A DNA stretch of 64,000 nt from Ipomoea triloba (GCF_003576645.1 NC_044930.1:11756006-11820005); one strand, 5' to 3'; positions 1 through 12,174 are shown, counted from the stretch's first letter. The notes: generated from the letters alone by a model not told the origin. Numbers and translations are program-made.

Positions 1-740
1 TTTTTATTTTTTATTTTAATTTGTTTGAATTGTTAATTTGTTATGTTGGTATTTAATGTTTAGATATTAAATTTTGGATTTGAGTTATGTGATGTTTCAT
101 GTATAGTTATTATTATGCTCTGTTAAATCGCGGCGTCCCTTGACCGCCTTGTCGCTTAGGAAATGTTAAAATTTGGGGGTTTTAAACCGAACCGTTGCAA
201 TTGCATTTGTTAAATTTTAATGTGCTCAATGCTCATCCGGTTGACTCGTTCTAACTTCTAATGTTCTATCGAATATTCAAATGCAAGTATTCATTTATCT
301 CTTTATTTAAATATTAAAGTGTCAATGCTTATCCGGTTGACCCGTTATATCGAATTCGGATCCGATTGACGACTTGACCCATTTTATCGAATGTAAGTAT
401 TCATTTTCGATTTTAGTTTAAATAGTCTAGCCCGCCTGATAAGTCCGAAAACCAAAGTTTAGGGTTAGGGGCAAGGCTAACCCGAATCCGAGAATAAAAT
501 AATAATTAATCGACAATCCGAATTCGATAAGCCCGACAACTCGATAGGGCTAATCCAAAACCGACAGACTAGCCCGATTGACATCCCTAATATAATTATC
601 TATAAATCAAATTAACTGGTGTACTTAACGGTTAAAAACTTTTTTTTTTTTTTTTCTTGAAACAACGGTTAAAACTTAAATAGTTAAAGAGTAATTGTTT
701 TAATGTAACGGCCTAACGGGGCGTCGACGTCGTCGTCTCT
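1..740. other. AT-rich intergenic stretch
   Basis: I see no coding signal. Short related phrases built on 'ATCCGGTTGAC' recur near 235, 330 and 360, so part of this may be an old degenerate repeat. The stretch ends at the CT-rich leader of the next gene. Confidence 0.5.
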
Positions 741-1602
741 TCACTGCCACATTACACTTCTCTCTTTCTCTCTCTCTCTATTCAAATCTCACTCTCAAGA
801 AAGCACACTTTCTCATGTGTTTGGGTCTCTCTCTCTCTCTCTCTCCCCACATTGACCAGAAGAATTCGAAACCCTAACCGCTCAATCAGATCTTAGCTTC
901 TCTTCATTCTCTACCTCTTGTTCTGCTGTGGATAATGGAGCTGAAAAGTGTGAGGGTTTGAAGATGAATCTGCCATGATAATCCCGATTTAGTAAGACCT
1001 CATTTTAAACATTTTTCTGTTTCTTCAATTTCGTCAGTCTAATTCTTCACAAATCATGGTCTATACACGGCTGTATCTGAAATGTGTCGTGATTTACTGT
1101 CTCTCTCGATTTTTAAGTGTTGTGTTTGGTTACTTTTGGAGAATGCTATTGCCATTTGTTCAAGATTTATGTTATTTCTTTTAATTTCTTGAATTAGAAG
1201 TAGTGGCCTTTTTTGACCCCCATTATAATCCCTTTCTCAGCTCGTTACTCTTCATTTGATGCTTCTCATTTTACTCCTAATAATTATGTGCACATCTGTA
1301 TATGGAATGTGCATTAATTTAATTTTCTTTCTTCCTTAGATTTTAAATAGTGGGTTTGGTTAATTATGGAAAATGCTCGTTCTTATATTTGAGTTTTCTG
1401 TGACTTGAATTCAAAGTCCGTAACTTTTTCCTCTTCCTTTATTTCTTCTTCTCAAAAGGAGAGGCCATACATCCACATTCCACAGTAATGGATTTTTATT
1501 GGAATTCTCATTTTACAAAAAAAAAAACTCTATTTTATGTGGATATTAATATTGTCTCTAACGTACTTGAGATTGGTAATTGAATGTGAATGCTTATTGC
1601 AG
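741..1602 (+). promoter_or_regulatory. CT-rich promoter/5' leader and first intron of the TRM-like gene
   Basis: CT-rich tracts at 755-780 and 820-846 are followed by a leader with short upstream ATGs (near 934, 964 and 975). A plausible donor GTAAG lies at 992, and an acceptor TTGCAG ends at 1602, just before the exon that holds the start codon. This suggests a non-coding first exon of roughly 770-991 and a first intron of 992-1602. Pyrimidine-rich leaders are common in plant genes. The exact transcription start is not visible. Confidence 0.45.
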
Positions 1603-1646
1603 AATGTACTTGATTTGTTCTGGTGTTTGAGGAACTGAATGAACGA

Positions 1647-1916
1647 ATGGAGGTTGAAAAGAGAAGTTTGAAAGGAGGCTTTCTGCAGTTGTTTGATTGG
1701 AATATTAAATCACGAAAGAAGCTTTTCTCTAACAAGTCTGAAGCACCTGGCAAGTCCTTTCCTCCCTTTGCAATATCTAAACTAGCACACTCTCGTTTGC
1801 TTTTGATGCATAGTGCTGAATATAGTGGTACTTTTGCGATACTTTGGTTACAGAAAGTTCTAAACAGGGGAAAGAAAATATCAATGGATCGGCCCTGTCA
1901 CAATTTCAGAAGGTTG

Positions 1917-1964
<48 letters not shown>

Positions 1965-4900
1965 TTTCTTAAGTAATTGAACTATATAGTTTGTTCCTGT
2001 GATTACATACTTATTGTTCATTGCTGCTGTTTATGTTCTTGAAGGCACATGATTATGGATTTGGCTTAGATGCCAAACAGAACTATGATTATCACTCTGC
2101 TCTGTCAGTCAGTGGTGATGAAAATTATGGGCAACGGCCACCTGGGGTTGTTGCACGCCTTATGGGATTGGATTCTTTGCCGACTTCACAAGTTTCAGAA
2201 CTGTATCAAGCCCCGCCCCCATACTCTCACTCATATAGAGATTCTCATTACCCAAGAGCAACCAGTGACTTTGGAAATGAACATCACACGGTAGTCTATG
2301 AAAATGTGCGGAATAAATTGGATGGATTTAGCATGAATCCTGTTGAAATGAGGCTGCAAAGGGTGCAAAACCTCCCAATTGAGAGGTTTCAAACTGAAGT
2401 ATTGCCTCCAAAATCAGCTAAGCCTATTTCAGTTACCCAACATAGGATGTTATCTCCTATTAAAAGTCCTGGGTTTATTCCCCCTAAGAATGCAGAATAC
2501 ATAATGGAGGCTGCTGCCAGAATAATTCAGCAAAGTCCTAAATCAACAATCAAGAACAAGATGCAATATTGCAGCTCTTCTTCTATTCCTTTGAGAATAC
2601 GTGACCTAAGAGAGAAAATGGATGCTGCTCAGAAATCATCCAAGGTTTTTGAAGTATCTCAAAGAATCAGAGACCACAATTCTGTTAAACATCTGAGACG
2701 ACAGCCTACTGAGAAGGTCCAGGGTCAGCCAGAAGAGACACACCCACACTGGGCTGCCGAGGTATCAAAGCGAGATGTTTCTCACAGTAAGGGTAAGGAG
2801 AAATCAGTTTCACTTGCAGTTCAGGCGAAGACCAATATTCAGAAAAGGGAGGGATCAGCTCCAACTGGTAATAAAACTTCTGTAACTTCAAAGGAATACA
2901 CAGAGGGCAAATCTGGTAGGAATAGGTCAAATATACAAAGAAGTGTGGAAAAAAGAGCATCCAGCAAGACCTCCAATGTGCTAAGGCAGAATAACCAGAA
3001 GCAGAACAGTTCATCTAATAAAGATGGGGAAAGCACAAAATCTTCAGTCTCTTACCCAAAAGAGAGGAAACCTTCTTCCACAAATGACATATCTAGGCCC
3101 AGTAAGACTGTAAAAAATACTGTCGTAAACAGAAACAGTTCTGGAGCTGCAAGATCTATGGCAACTGATATTGGAAAGGAACCCTCTACTTCTAGATCAA
3201 AGACACTTTCCAGAAAGGAACAGCTAGTTAGTGGGGATATTCACTCTGATGGAATTGTTCCCAGCAGCATATTGAAGAGCAAAGATGACAAGTCAGTAAA
3301 ATGCAATGTCACAATTGAAGGATGTACCAACTGGGATGGAGTTGAGAGGAAAAATGGTATGGATGTTATTTCATTTACATTCACATCTCCCATTAAGAAA
3401 ACAGTGCCTGGATCCACATCTTCAAGCCAAATTATGGAAAAGAAGAACATTTTGTCTCTGATTTCTGATTCTTGTGACAATCAGTCCTTTCCAAAATCAT
3501 CCATCACAACACCATTAGGTTTGAATGTAATTGGTGGGGATGCTTTGGGTGTTCTATTAGATGAAAAGCTGAAGGAGTTGACCTCTATGGTTGAGTCATC
3601 TGGTCAATACCTTAGTGAAAATGGATCTATTTCTAGTTCTGCCAACACCTTACAAGACTCTGCACACAGTCTTGATAGTCAAAGAATCATATCTACAGAA
3701 CATAACAGGTCTCAATCCAATCTGATTAGAGAGAAAACAGACATCCAATGTGACTCTGTTTCTTCTCCACTTGGTGTTCTTCAACCAAAAACAACAAAGA
3801 AGTGGCAGGTATGTTTAATCATTTCTACCCATGGTTCAAGAAAATGACTTCGGATTAAAAGAAAGTAATTGGATTACTAGAAATACCTAGTGATCAATAA
3901 ATTTTTGCATGCACTAGAGCTATTGACTCCTGTCAAATCAGAGCTTCTTGCTTTCTTTCAAAACGGGCTGGTAAATATGTTTTCTGTCTTCTTATCCTAA
4001 TGCATTCATTTCCCTTCACTCTCACCCCCACATGAAAAAGTATTGTGTTAACGTATTATGTGCTGATATTGCTTCCATTTAGATGTTATTGTATTCTTAT
4101 TTGAAACCATACCACATTAAACAGTATTCTGTTAACCAATTATGTCTTGATATTGCTTCTATTTAGTAGTTCTTTTTATTCTTATTTGAAGCCATATAGT
4201 ATATGCATTTGTTTAATCCCACAATCAAGTGTTGACTTTAGCTGCTCTTATTCAGCAATCAGAAGATATAGAAGAGGATAGCAATGGTATCTATACTGGA
4301 AATGAAAGAGAATTTAGTTTTCAATATCCTAGCCCAGCCTCAAGTCTGGAGCCTTCTTTCTCAGCAGGAAGCTGCACTTTGTCAGACAGCAATGAAAGCT
4401 TTTTTGGTGATGGTAAGTTACTGACCTAATTCTCGTGTATAAATGAATAATGGCTTTATAATCTGTGCCTTCTATTGGATGTGACTACAATTGAAATTTG
4501 GGAATGAATCTAGAGTATGCTTTCTCAGGGTGGGTTATGTACGAGTCCATATCCAAAAGAAAACATTTATAAATTTTGCTGATAAATCCTGAATCTCTTA
4601 ACTAATTGAAATGATGATATTAAGGTCCGGAACATTTAGAAAATAATTGTAATAAGACCCAAATTATTTGGACTATTCAAGGATATTAAGGCCTTGAAAA
4701 ATTAGAAAATACAGAGGAATTTGAGGAAGACCTAAAATAATTATGAGGTACTGGCGCACAAACAATACCAAGTATTGCAGCAACAGTGTCTTCTTTTAGT
4801 TCTTTATTGCAATTTACTTCCTCTCCCACCCCATTTTGTCCTGTACCAATAGGATCTATTAGATATTCTGGATATTTTATTTGTGCTTATATATGTACTT

Positions 4901-6103
4901 TTAACTGGTAAAAGATAGCCCAAGAAAAAAGTGATTAAAAAAAGGAGGAAAAATCCAAGAACGTTGTTTAAATGGGTGAGACAATTTTCTTTCAATTTTT
5001 TAGTTCTATATTTACAATAATAAAATACTTTTATTTTAAGTCTGCTTTCAAATCGTTTATCTAGGTTCTTGAAAATTAATATTTTTATGTAATTTATTAG
5101 ACGAATATCATGACTGTTTTGAGACATATTTTAATGGTATAAGCCTATGAGGCTATGACTCTAGGTTGGTCTTAGGTTCAACACTGATTGTCCTCACATA
5201 TGTATGTATGCATGCATGCATGCATGTATGTATATATGTGTGTGTATTTGGGCCAAAGACCTATTAACTACAACCACTTACATTCTTTAAGTTCACAACA
5301 AATTGGTTGACAGCGTACCTGTTCTGGTTTTCTCAAATCATTTAAATCATCACCTTATGAATTGAAGCTAGGTTGTAAGTATTATCCCTTGTGTGGTTCT
5401 TTCAAGTTCAAATTGAAGATATAATATGGTTTCAGGCACCAAGAATCATGTTGCTGGATCTCATGAAGTTAGGAGTTGGAGTTCTTCAATAGCACTTACT
5501 GTTGAAGATGATATGGAATTATTAGACTCTGCTTCCTCAGTATCTATAGGTAGCAGCAGAAATAGGAAGGAGTCAGCAGTTGCATTCACTTGTGCAGATG
5601 CTAAGGGTTCAACCTATTGGGAATTGGAATATATCAAGGATATTCTCAGAAATGCAGATTTGATGATGAAGGAATCTGTTCCAAGTGAGGCCCACGGGAT
5701 CATATCTGCAGATCTGTTTGACCGGTTAGAGATGCAGAAGGTTGGATCAAACAAATACGTACAAGACTTGAAGGGTAGGCGAAGACTAGTGTTTGATTGT
5801 GTGGTAGAGCAGTTGGAATTCAGACACGAGCAGTCCATTCTTGGGAGTTTCCATACTTGGGCAAGATGGACCACGCTGGTACAAAAGGAGGAGTGGCTGG
5901 CAAAAGAAATGTACAGAGAGATATCAGGGTGGACCAGCATGGAAGATTTGATGGTGGACGAGCTCGTGGACAAGGACATGAGTACCCAACATGGGAAATG
6001 GACCGATTTTGGAACAGAGGAACTCGAAGGAGGTATGGAGATTGAGAAGGAGATTCTAACATCATTGGTTGAAGAATTGGTCTACGATATCGTGCTGTCT
6101 TGA
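1647..6103 (+). CDS. TRM/LONGIFOLIA-like protein with VARLMGL motif and DUF4378, five coding exons
   Basis: Coding exons that splice in frame with GT-AG borders are 1647-1753, 1858-1912, 2045-3808, 4256-4412 and 5436-6103, giving 916 residues. The N-terminus has the GGFLQLFDW..KSRKKLFS box, followed by a KQGKEN motif made by the first two exons. VARLMGLDSLP lies near residues 90-100, a SPIKSPGF..KNAEYIMEAA box near 190-215 and LRIRDLREKMDAA near 236-248. The middle is Ser/Lys-rich and likely disordered. DUF4378 fills about residues 754-913 and ends in the typical DELVDKDMS..W.DF and EKEILTSLVEELV signatures. In Arabidopsis this layout belongs to the TON1-recruiting-motif family (TRM6/7/8-like), which acts at cortical microtubules and affects organ shape. 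The family call is firm; the exact orthologue is my inference. The ATG at 1647 was chosen because it opens the conserved N-terminal box. The first splice pair (1753/1858) is the least certain. Confidence 0.85.
1913..2044 (+). other. Intron with CT and TA microsatellite of the TRM-like gene
   Basis: The intron between coding exons 2 and 3 starts with a (CT)n run, then (TA)n, then poly-T. The low-complexity tract begins about five bases after the donor, an unusually close position, and is likely to vary in length between individuals. Confidence 0.6.
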
Positions 6104-7016
6104 CTCTTGAGGTCCCCTCTTAAAAGGCTTAAACTTCAACCTGATTACCACATAATATATATATATATATATATATATGGCTCTGGTTAACAGTATTCTT
6201 TCTCTTTTAACTGAGCCTCCCTTGCAAAATAACAAGGCGATGGTGGAAATTCATAGCATTAGGAACTCTTGTGCCTGTGTTTATATAATTCTTCATTTTA
6301 ACTTCCAGATTGAATCAGGTTACTGTGATTAAAGAAGATGAGGTTGCTTAAATGTTACCTTCAGTTTCACCTATATATTATTATAATAATTGCTTGTATG
6401 TTTATAAGTAAATATTATATGGACCAAATTTTTTAAATCTAAATTGCAGTCATTTCAGGGTGTAGATTGCACTCATTTTCAAGCATTAAACTTGAGTTCA
6501 AATTTCTCTGCATTCTCATTCCTTCAAATACTAGTAAAATTGTCAGATTTCCATGAATTTAATAACGAAGTCTAGGTTTAATTTGTACTCTTTTTGTTTT
6601 CAAAGGACTTGTTAGGTCTTTGTATTATAATATTTTCTTCAATTTTTTCATTCTATCTAAATTTTATTCAATTTAATTTATGTATGTTAAGATTTAAAAC
6701 AATCAAGAATAATGCATAACACCATTTATTTTTTCTGTTAAGTTTGCCCATGTGGATCCACGGGACAATGATGTTGTCATGTAAGATTTTTGTGAGGTGG
6801 CATAAAATAACATAATTATAATTATTTAGTGGTACCAAAGAAAAATATGGATTCAAAGCCTTAACCTCCTACCTAATAGAAAAGGCTTTCTACAACCAAG
6901 CTAGACATTAATTTTGTTATGTAATTATAAAAGATAATTAATATTTTTTTTGAATACTAATTAATTAATATTATTTATTCTATTGAAATGTGTGCGCATA
7001 TATATATAGAAATATG
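6104..7016. other. 3' region of the TRM-like gene and AT-rich intergenic DNA
   Basis: This holds the probable 3' UTR, a (TA)n tract at 6153-6177 and AT-rich DNA. I see no gene. Short ATATATAT at 7000-7008 borders the next repeat. Confidence 0.5.
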
Positions 7017-7135
7017 TTCAAATGTGGTCGCGACTTCCCGTGCAGCCGTGCGGTTTACACCACTCAATGTTAAGAAATGCACCACTCAATATTAAGAAAT
7101 GCACCACAATAAAAAAAAAATGCATTAGACGGTAA
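7017..7135. mobile_element. (TA)n-associated MITE, family A, truncated copy
   Basis: Starts with TCAAATGTGGTCGCG and CCGTGCGG, followed by tandem CACCACTCAATGTTAAGAAATG units. The same termini and units are seen at 12464, 22940 and 47460. Only one end is recognisable here. A short TA tract lies just upstream. Confidence 0.55.
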
Positions 7136-7630
7136 GTATTCTTCTTCCCCCTCTTTCTTCCTTCTCTGCTTTGCTTCGGAGCTTAGACAACAAGTTCTAA
7201 AAACCTAAAAAGTATGGATTCAAGAAGAATAACAAAGAATGATGCAATTGAAGAAACAACTCAAGGTACATTATAACTTTAACTGTTTAATTTCAAATTG
7301 TATTTTTACATCATTATTATGACCTTTCTTATTATTTATGAAAGTTTAAAATCTTAATTTCTTAAAATTTCTATGGTAGATGTATATTCTTAATAGCATA
7401 TGAATAAGAGAATCTTATAAAAAAAGTATGAATGATTGGCTAAAATATCATAAATGTATATATATGTATATATAATCGACTAAATTGTACACACTAGAAA
7501 AATCTTTGAGACTTCAAGTAATAGTAATGTATAGGTAAATAGGAACATCTTGTTTAATGGTGGATTGGTGGGGAATGAGATTTGAAATTGAAAATCATAA
7601 AATCTAATATCATTTAGCATAATTTTTTAG
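7136..7630. other. Intergenic DNA
   Basis: I see no gene, RNA or clear repeat here apart from a small TA-rich patch at 7455-7475. Confidence 0.4.
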
Positions 7631-7637
7631 GTTAATA

Positions 7638-7803
7638 CTTGTGTGAGACCGACTCACGGTTCTTAATCCGTGGAACGGGTAAGATTTTTGATTAATGGGT
7701 CAAATATTTGATTAGTGAGTCAAATCTTTGACATTATTTATTAAAGATTCGACCGGTCTCACGGATCTTAATCCGTGAGACATTGAGACGGTCTTACACA
7801 AAT
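7638..7803. mobile_element. Short MITE with TGTGTGAGACCG termini
   Basis: The left end TGTGTGAGACCGACTCACGG pairs with the right end GAGACGGTCTTACACA, and the interior carries inverted 'ATCCGTG' blocks. It is about 165 bp with no coding capacity. No target duplication could be assigned with certainty. Confidence 0.55.
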
Positions 7804-7835
7804 TTTTGCCAACTTTTTAATCTATTTTTATTTTA

Positions 7836-8295
7836 GAGATTATTACCGAAATGGTCCCTCGACTATTGTGAAATTACCAATTTGGTCCTCGATAATTTTT
7901 CGTGACCGATTAAGTCCCTCGACTTTGAAAAATTTAACCAATTTGGTCCTCCGTTTATTTTGCCGTTAAACATCCGTTAAATCGGGACCAAATTGGTAAT
8001 TTTGCTATAGTCAAGGGACCAAATTGGTAATTTTGTTATAGTCAAGTGACTATTTCAGTGAAAAATTAATTACCAATTTAGTCCCTTGACTATAGCAAAA
8101 TTACCAATTTGGTCCCCTGACTATAGCAAAATTACTAATTTGGTTCCAATTTAACGGATGTCTAACGGCAAAATAAACGGAGTACCAAATTGGTTAAATT
8201 TTTCAAAGTCGAGTGACTTAATTGGGGACGAAAAATTGTCGAGGACCAAATTGGTAATTTCGCAATAGTCAAGGAACCATTTTGGTAATAAACTC
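7836..8295. mobile_element. Mutator-like foldback MITE with 9-bp target duplication
   Basis: The 460-bp element has arms of roughly 200 bp that are near-perfect inverted repeats, starting GAGATTATTACCGAAATGGTCC and ending in the complement. The 9-mer TTTATTTTA flanks it on both sides (7827-7835 and 8296-8304). Long TIRs with a 9-bp duplication are the Mutator (MULE) signature. There is no internal coding sequence. Confidence 0.8.
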
Positions 8296-8430
8296 TTTAT
8301 TTTATTTGTAGTTTTTGATATGCTTGATTTAGATTTTAGAATGCTTATATTTATCCAACTAAAGTTACAATTTATAATATTGCAGGAAGTGAAACTTTGG
8401 AAAAAAAATAGTATTTGCTTTCATAATGGA

Positions 8431-8939
8431 GCGGCGTTTGGTTCACGAAATATTATATTACTTTATGAATGTTAAATTGTTGGGAATGTTAGATTTCCGT
8501 GTTTGATTTAAAACTGAGGCATATATATGCTTGATTGAATAGGAATTATTATTATTTTTTTTTATGTTATGATGATTATTTTATTTGAATATAGTGTTTT
8601 TATTTATTTTAATAAATTTTAAAATTAAAATAAATAAGGCAATGGTAAAATATAGAAGTAAATGATTTAAAATTAATTAACTAAGAGCTTGAAGACAATA
8701 ATTAATTAAAAAAAAGGACTTAAAATGACAAAATTAACAATAAGACAAGAAAATTTGAGAATATCTAAGAAAGGGGAGGTCGGGTATCTCACATTCCCTT
8801 GCAATAGCTAAAAACCTTATTATGGAGGTTATGTTACATTACTGGGGGAAATTGCATAATTTGAACCAAATATGAGAATTTTATATTATCAAGCAAATAT
8901 AACCTTGATTATCTTATATAACTTGAACCAAACGCCCCC
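8431..8939. mobile_element. MITE with GGCGTTTGGTTCA termini, copy 1
   Basis: The ends GCGGCGTTTGGTTCAC and TGAACCAAACGCCCCC are inverted. The interior shares 'GGGAATGTTAGATT', 'AAACTGAGGCA' and 'TTTATGTTATGATGATTATTTTA' with the copy at 21805-22440. It is about 510 bp and non-coding. Confidence 0.65.
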
Positions 8940-9354
8940 TTAATATTTCAGCAGAATAAATAATAATTATTTTTTACAATTAAATAACAAAATTAATGTG
9001 TAGCTTGGTGGTAGAAAGCCTTACAAAGATTAAATTGAACAAAATCTACACTTTTAATAAGAGCTAATAATGTTAGACAACTAACTGGAACTAAAAAAAT
9101 GTTGGTGCAATAGTATGCTATAACATATTGTACTTTGTGTTCTTCTTATTGTGCAACATCCAATTAAATTCCTAATATATCCTAATCTTTTATAATTTTA
9201 TCAAATTCTTTCCGTTAAATATAACGGAAGTTTAATTAATATCAAATTATTTAGGCAATTTGTTTCTTTATTGTGGTTTTCAAACAAATTGGCAATTTGT
9301 TCCTTAATTAATCACAATATACATCTCATGTGTACTTAAATTAAAATTAGAATA
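8940..9354. other. Intergenic DNA
   Basis: AT-rich sequence with no gene or clear repeat structure that I can see. Confidence 0.4.
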
Positions 9355-9654
9355 ATGAATTTTTAATAGGATTCTATAATACACCTCTACGTGATATTCT
9401 ATAAGTATGATTGTCAAAATCTTATCATGTTGATTCTATTATTTGTATTTGTACTCATTATGATTACAATTTTTTTTTTTTAAAATCAATGATGGTATAC
9501 TCATTAATTAGTATAACTTCAATGTCATTATGTAAATATATCTAGTGTATAATCTGTTCATCTATACTTGTATCCTTGTATATAATGTTGTGGTTCTCAT
9601 TATATTCCTCTATAATCTACACATTTTAGTTACTCCTTATGTTTTATTCAAATA
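9355..9654. repeat. Inverted-repeat arm (partner at about 10470-10765)
   Basis: About 300 bp here recurs in inverted orientation at about 10470-10765. Shared text includes TGATTGTCAAAAT, TGTATTTGTACTCAT, CTTGTATCCTTGTAT and CTACACATTTTAGTTACTCCT (broken here to short words). One arm lies outside and the other inside the Helitron-like interval that starts at 9655. Confidence 0.65.
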
Positions 9655-10945
9655 CTAGTTATTACACGCGCGTTGCGCGATTAAACCAATGCCCAATGCG
9701 TATTTTTAAATTAGTGTTGCTTAATTGGTTAAAGTAGTCATATAATAATGATAGAAAAAAATGCTAAATTAATAAAAATCAAAGAAATAGTTTCGATACT
9801 TATATATTTTAATAAAACATAACGAAATTGTAAATAGCTAAATTGCAACTAAAATAAGTAGAAACAAATAAACCACTTACATGGGAGCAAATGACGTGTC
9901 ATCATTGTTACTTGTTTGGACACCGGTCCGACCATTTAAAATCAATGTGTAATTGCATTTGTGATCAAGGTCAAGTACTTTATAGTTCGTCCGGACAGGT
10001 TTGACAATGATATTTGAGATGATGTACCATTTGTTGGTTTGTAAAGTGATATCATACATTCCAATGTCATTATCAAACACTATTGATTGAACCTGAGTTC
10101 CTTGCATTTAGATATAGCATTTACAATGATGTTGGTGGTGAATGAGATCATCTTCATAATAATAATAATAATACTAAAAATGATAAAAATAAAATAATAA
10201 TAATAATAATAAAGGGAGAAAAATTTTACTATTTACTAATTACTGTTTCATTCTCAAGTACGATGCGCATATACTTTTTCTCAGGCATTCCAATAGCGTT
10301 TTTTGGTTCGTTTTTCTTAATGACATGAACTGTACAACTCCAGCCCACAGTTTGTGTGTCAATATCAATTAACTTTACTGCATTTGTCATTACTAATATC
10401 CTTGTGTCATGGAAAATATGTTCATAAAGGATGTTATAGAATAATATAATGGGAACCACAACATAAATTCAAAACCATAGATTAGGGAGTTAGGAGTAAC
10501 TAAAATGTGTAGATTATAGAGGAATATAATGAGAACCACAACATTACATACAAAGATACAAGTATAGATGAACAGACTATACAATAGATATATTTACATA
10601 ATGATATTGAAGTTATACTAATTAATGAGTATATCATCATTGATTTTTATTTTTTTAAAAAAACTGTAACTATTATGAGTACGAATACAAATAATAGATC
10701 GAATTAACATGATAATATTTTGACAATCATACCTATAGAATATCAAGTAGATGGTGTGTTGCAGAATATGTTAGGTTTAGTTTTGGCCTTTTGGGTGAAT
10801 ACCAGTGAGAAGGTGAGGGGTTTATTAATTTATTAGCATTTTTTCCTCTCAATATTATATGACTACTTTAACTAATTAAGGAACACTAATTTAAAACTAC
10901 GCATTGGGCATTGTTTTAATCGCGCGTGTGATAACAAGTACTATA
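9655..10945 (-). mobile_element. Helitron-like element, 3' terminus at 9655
   Basis: Read on the - strand, the sequence ends with a CGCGC-AAC-GCGCG hairpin, eight bases and CTAG, followed by T (9655-9680). A short hairpin plus CTAG inserted before T is the classic Helitron 3' end. A degenerate copy of the same end, in the opposite orientation and with CTAG changed to CAAG, lies near 10890-10940. An RPA-like remnant sits inside on the matching strand. The true 5' end is not identified, so the right limit is approximate. Confidence 0.6.
9877..10459 (-). pseudogene. RPA70-like OB-fold fragment inside the Helitron
   Basis: Two open stretches, 10459-10229 and 10107-9877, together resemble one OB fold of the large replication protein A subunit. 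The first has IDIDTQTVGWSCTVHVIKK and ends ...RIVLENE. The second has GTQVQSIVFDNDIGMY then KWYIISNIIVKP, matching the family's 'YIISNF.VKP' strand. The roughly 120-bp spacer could be an intron. Plant Helitrons often carry RPA-like genes, and their presence beside a Helitron end fits that. No complete gene or Rep/helicase is present, so this is a remnant. Confidence 0.6.
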
Positions 10946-11027
10946 ATACATGTGATGAATCTCAGCATGGCAGTATTCTTACTTCTCAAAGCCAAGCAAC
11001 ATGCTTGACTTGATCATCAAGACTTGC

Positions 11028-11220
11028 CTAATACCAATTAATGAATCTCAACACTATGCTTACTTCCTATCCTACTTAAAATCAATTGGTGATAAGTACG
11101 TGAACGTTAACCATTTAACCACTTAACCACATTCCTCCATGGTAAGCCACAACGCCACGCCTCGAATCGAACAAAGGCTGAACTCGGCCAACGCCCAACA
11201 ATAGAGACTTGACAAATACT
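11028..11220. repeat. Dispersed repeat, copy 1 (possible SINE)
   Basis: Shares 'TTGGTGATAAGTACGTG', 'CATTTAACCA', 'CTCCATGGTAAGCCA' and 'GGCTGAACTCGGCC..CGCCCAACAAT' with the copy at 19565-19745. No open reading frame is preserved. Its origin is unclear; see the note on 5S-like sequence in copy 2. Confidence 0.5.
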
Positions 11221-11635
11221 TTGACTCAATTTTTTCTATAAACATTTACGTGATGTTTGTCTCGTGGAATACATTGGGAATGGAATATAATTTTGTGGAA
11301 TAGATCCAATCTATTGTTTGGTTTGATTTGTATAGCAAGGAATAGAATTTCACGAAATGAGTTATTCCCTTTGCAATAAAAATAGCCATTCTCAAAACTC
11401 TTCTTGGTATTAATTATTCCTAACACATTAGGAATAAATGTTTTTTTATTATTTCAAAAATACTTTTATAAACCATTCGTAAAAGTACATTTATTTCCAA
11501 GCCTTCTTCAAACTCATACGATTAATCTTTCAATTTCCCATCATCATTGAGGTATGAGTAATATGTTTCTATTTTTCTTTGTTTTTTTTTTTTTTCAATT
11601 TCGTGTGTGCGCGCGCGCGCGTGTGAAAAATGCGG
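11221..11635. other. Intergenic DNA
   Basis: Nothing coding is seen. A 'GTTTGTCTCGTGGAATACATTGGGAATGG'-like MITE relic may start near 11252 (only short words match other MITEs). A (GC/GT)n patch lies at about 11606-11624. Confidence 0.35.
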
Positions 11636-12173
11636 TAGAATGATAGCCATTGATCTTGATAAAATCAACTGTTCGGATTGAACACATATTAAAAAAATAA
11701 CACGGTGGCATTTTGGTCTTTTTCTGTTTAGGTCAAACTTAAGGTGCGTGATTTTCCTTCTTAAGGTGTGTGATTTCTGTGCTTAAGGTGCGTCAGTTCT
11801 TCAGTTGAGAACTTAATGTGCGTCGATCTAAAACTTTAGGTGTGTTGTTTTACTTCTTAAGGTGCGTGGTTTGTGTGCTTAAGGTGCATCAGTGGTTGAA
11901 ACTTAAGGTGCGCCGGTCTAAAGCTTTAGGTGCGTGGTTTTACTTAATAAGGTGTGTGGTTTTCTTTCTTAAGGTGCGTGATTTGTGTGCTTAAGGTGCG
12001 TCAGTTGTTGAAACTTAAGGTGCGTGGTTTGTATTCTTAAGGTGCTTTGTTGTGTACTTAAAGTGCACCATTTTAATGCTTAAGGATAGGTGCGTCACTT
12101 CTTCACTTAAGATGTGCCCTTTTGTGTTATCCGCACTTTCGCATGGGAAGTTATCTTCGCACCTGATCCAGTC
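11636..12173. repeat. (TA)n-bounded module filled with CTTAAGGTGCGT arrays (B1)
   Basis: A conserved head (ATTGATCTTGATAAAATC, then ACACGGTGGCATTTTGGT near 11701-11718) leads into about 18 degenerate copies of 'CTTAAGGTGCGTnnTTT' between 11735 and 12120. The unit spacing varies from about 20 to 30 bp. The tail GCACCTGATCCAGTCCA runs directly into (TA)n at 12175. The array is non-coding. The same architecture, with other units, occurs at 14505, 37930, 38700 and 45190. Confidence 0.7.
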
Positions 12174-12174
12174 C

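Noticed and set aside
459..474. TTTAGGGTTAGGG as telomere-like repeat
   Set aside because: Only about two units, not an array of TTTAGGG.
11735..12120. CRISPR-like array because of regularly recurring short repeats
   Set aside because: Plant nuclear context, degenerate units, no constant spacer length and no cas genes.
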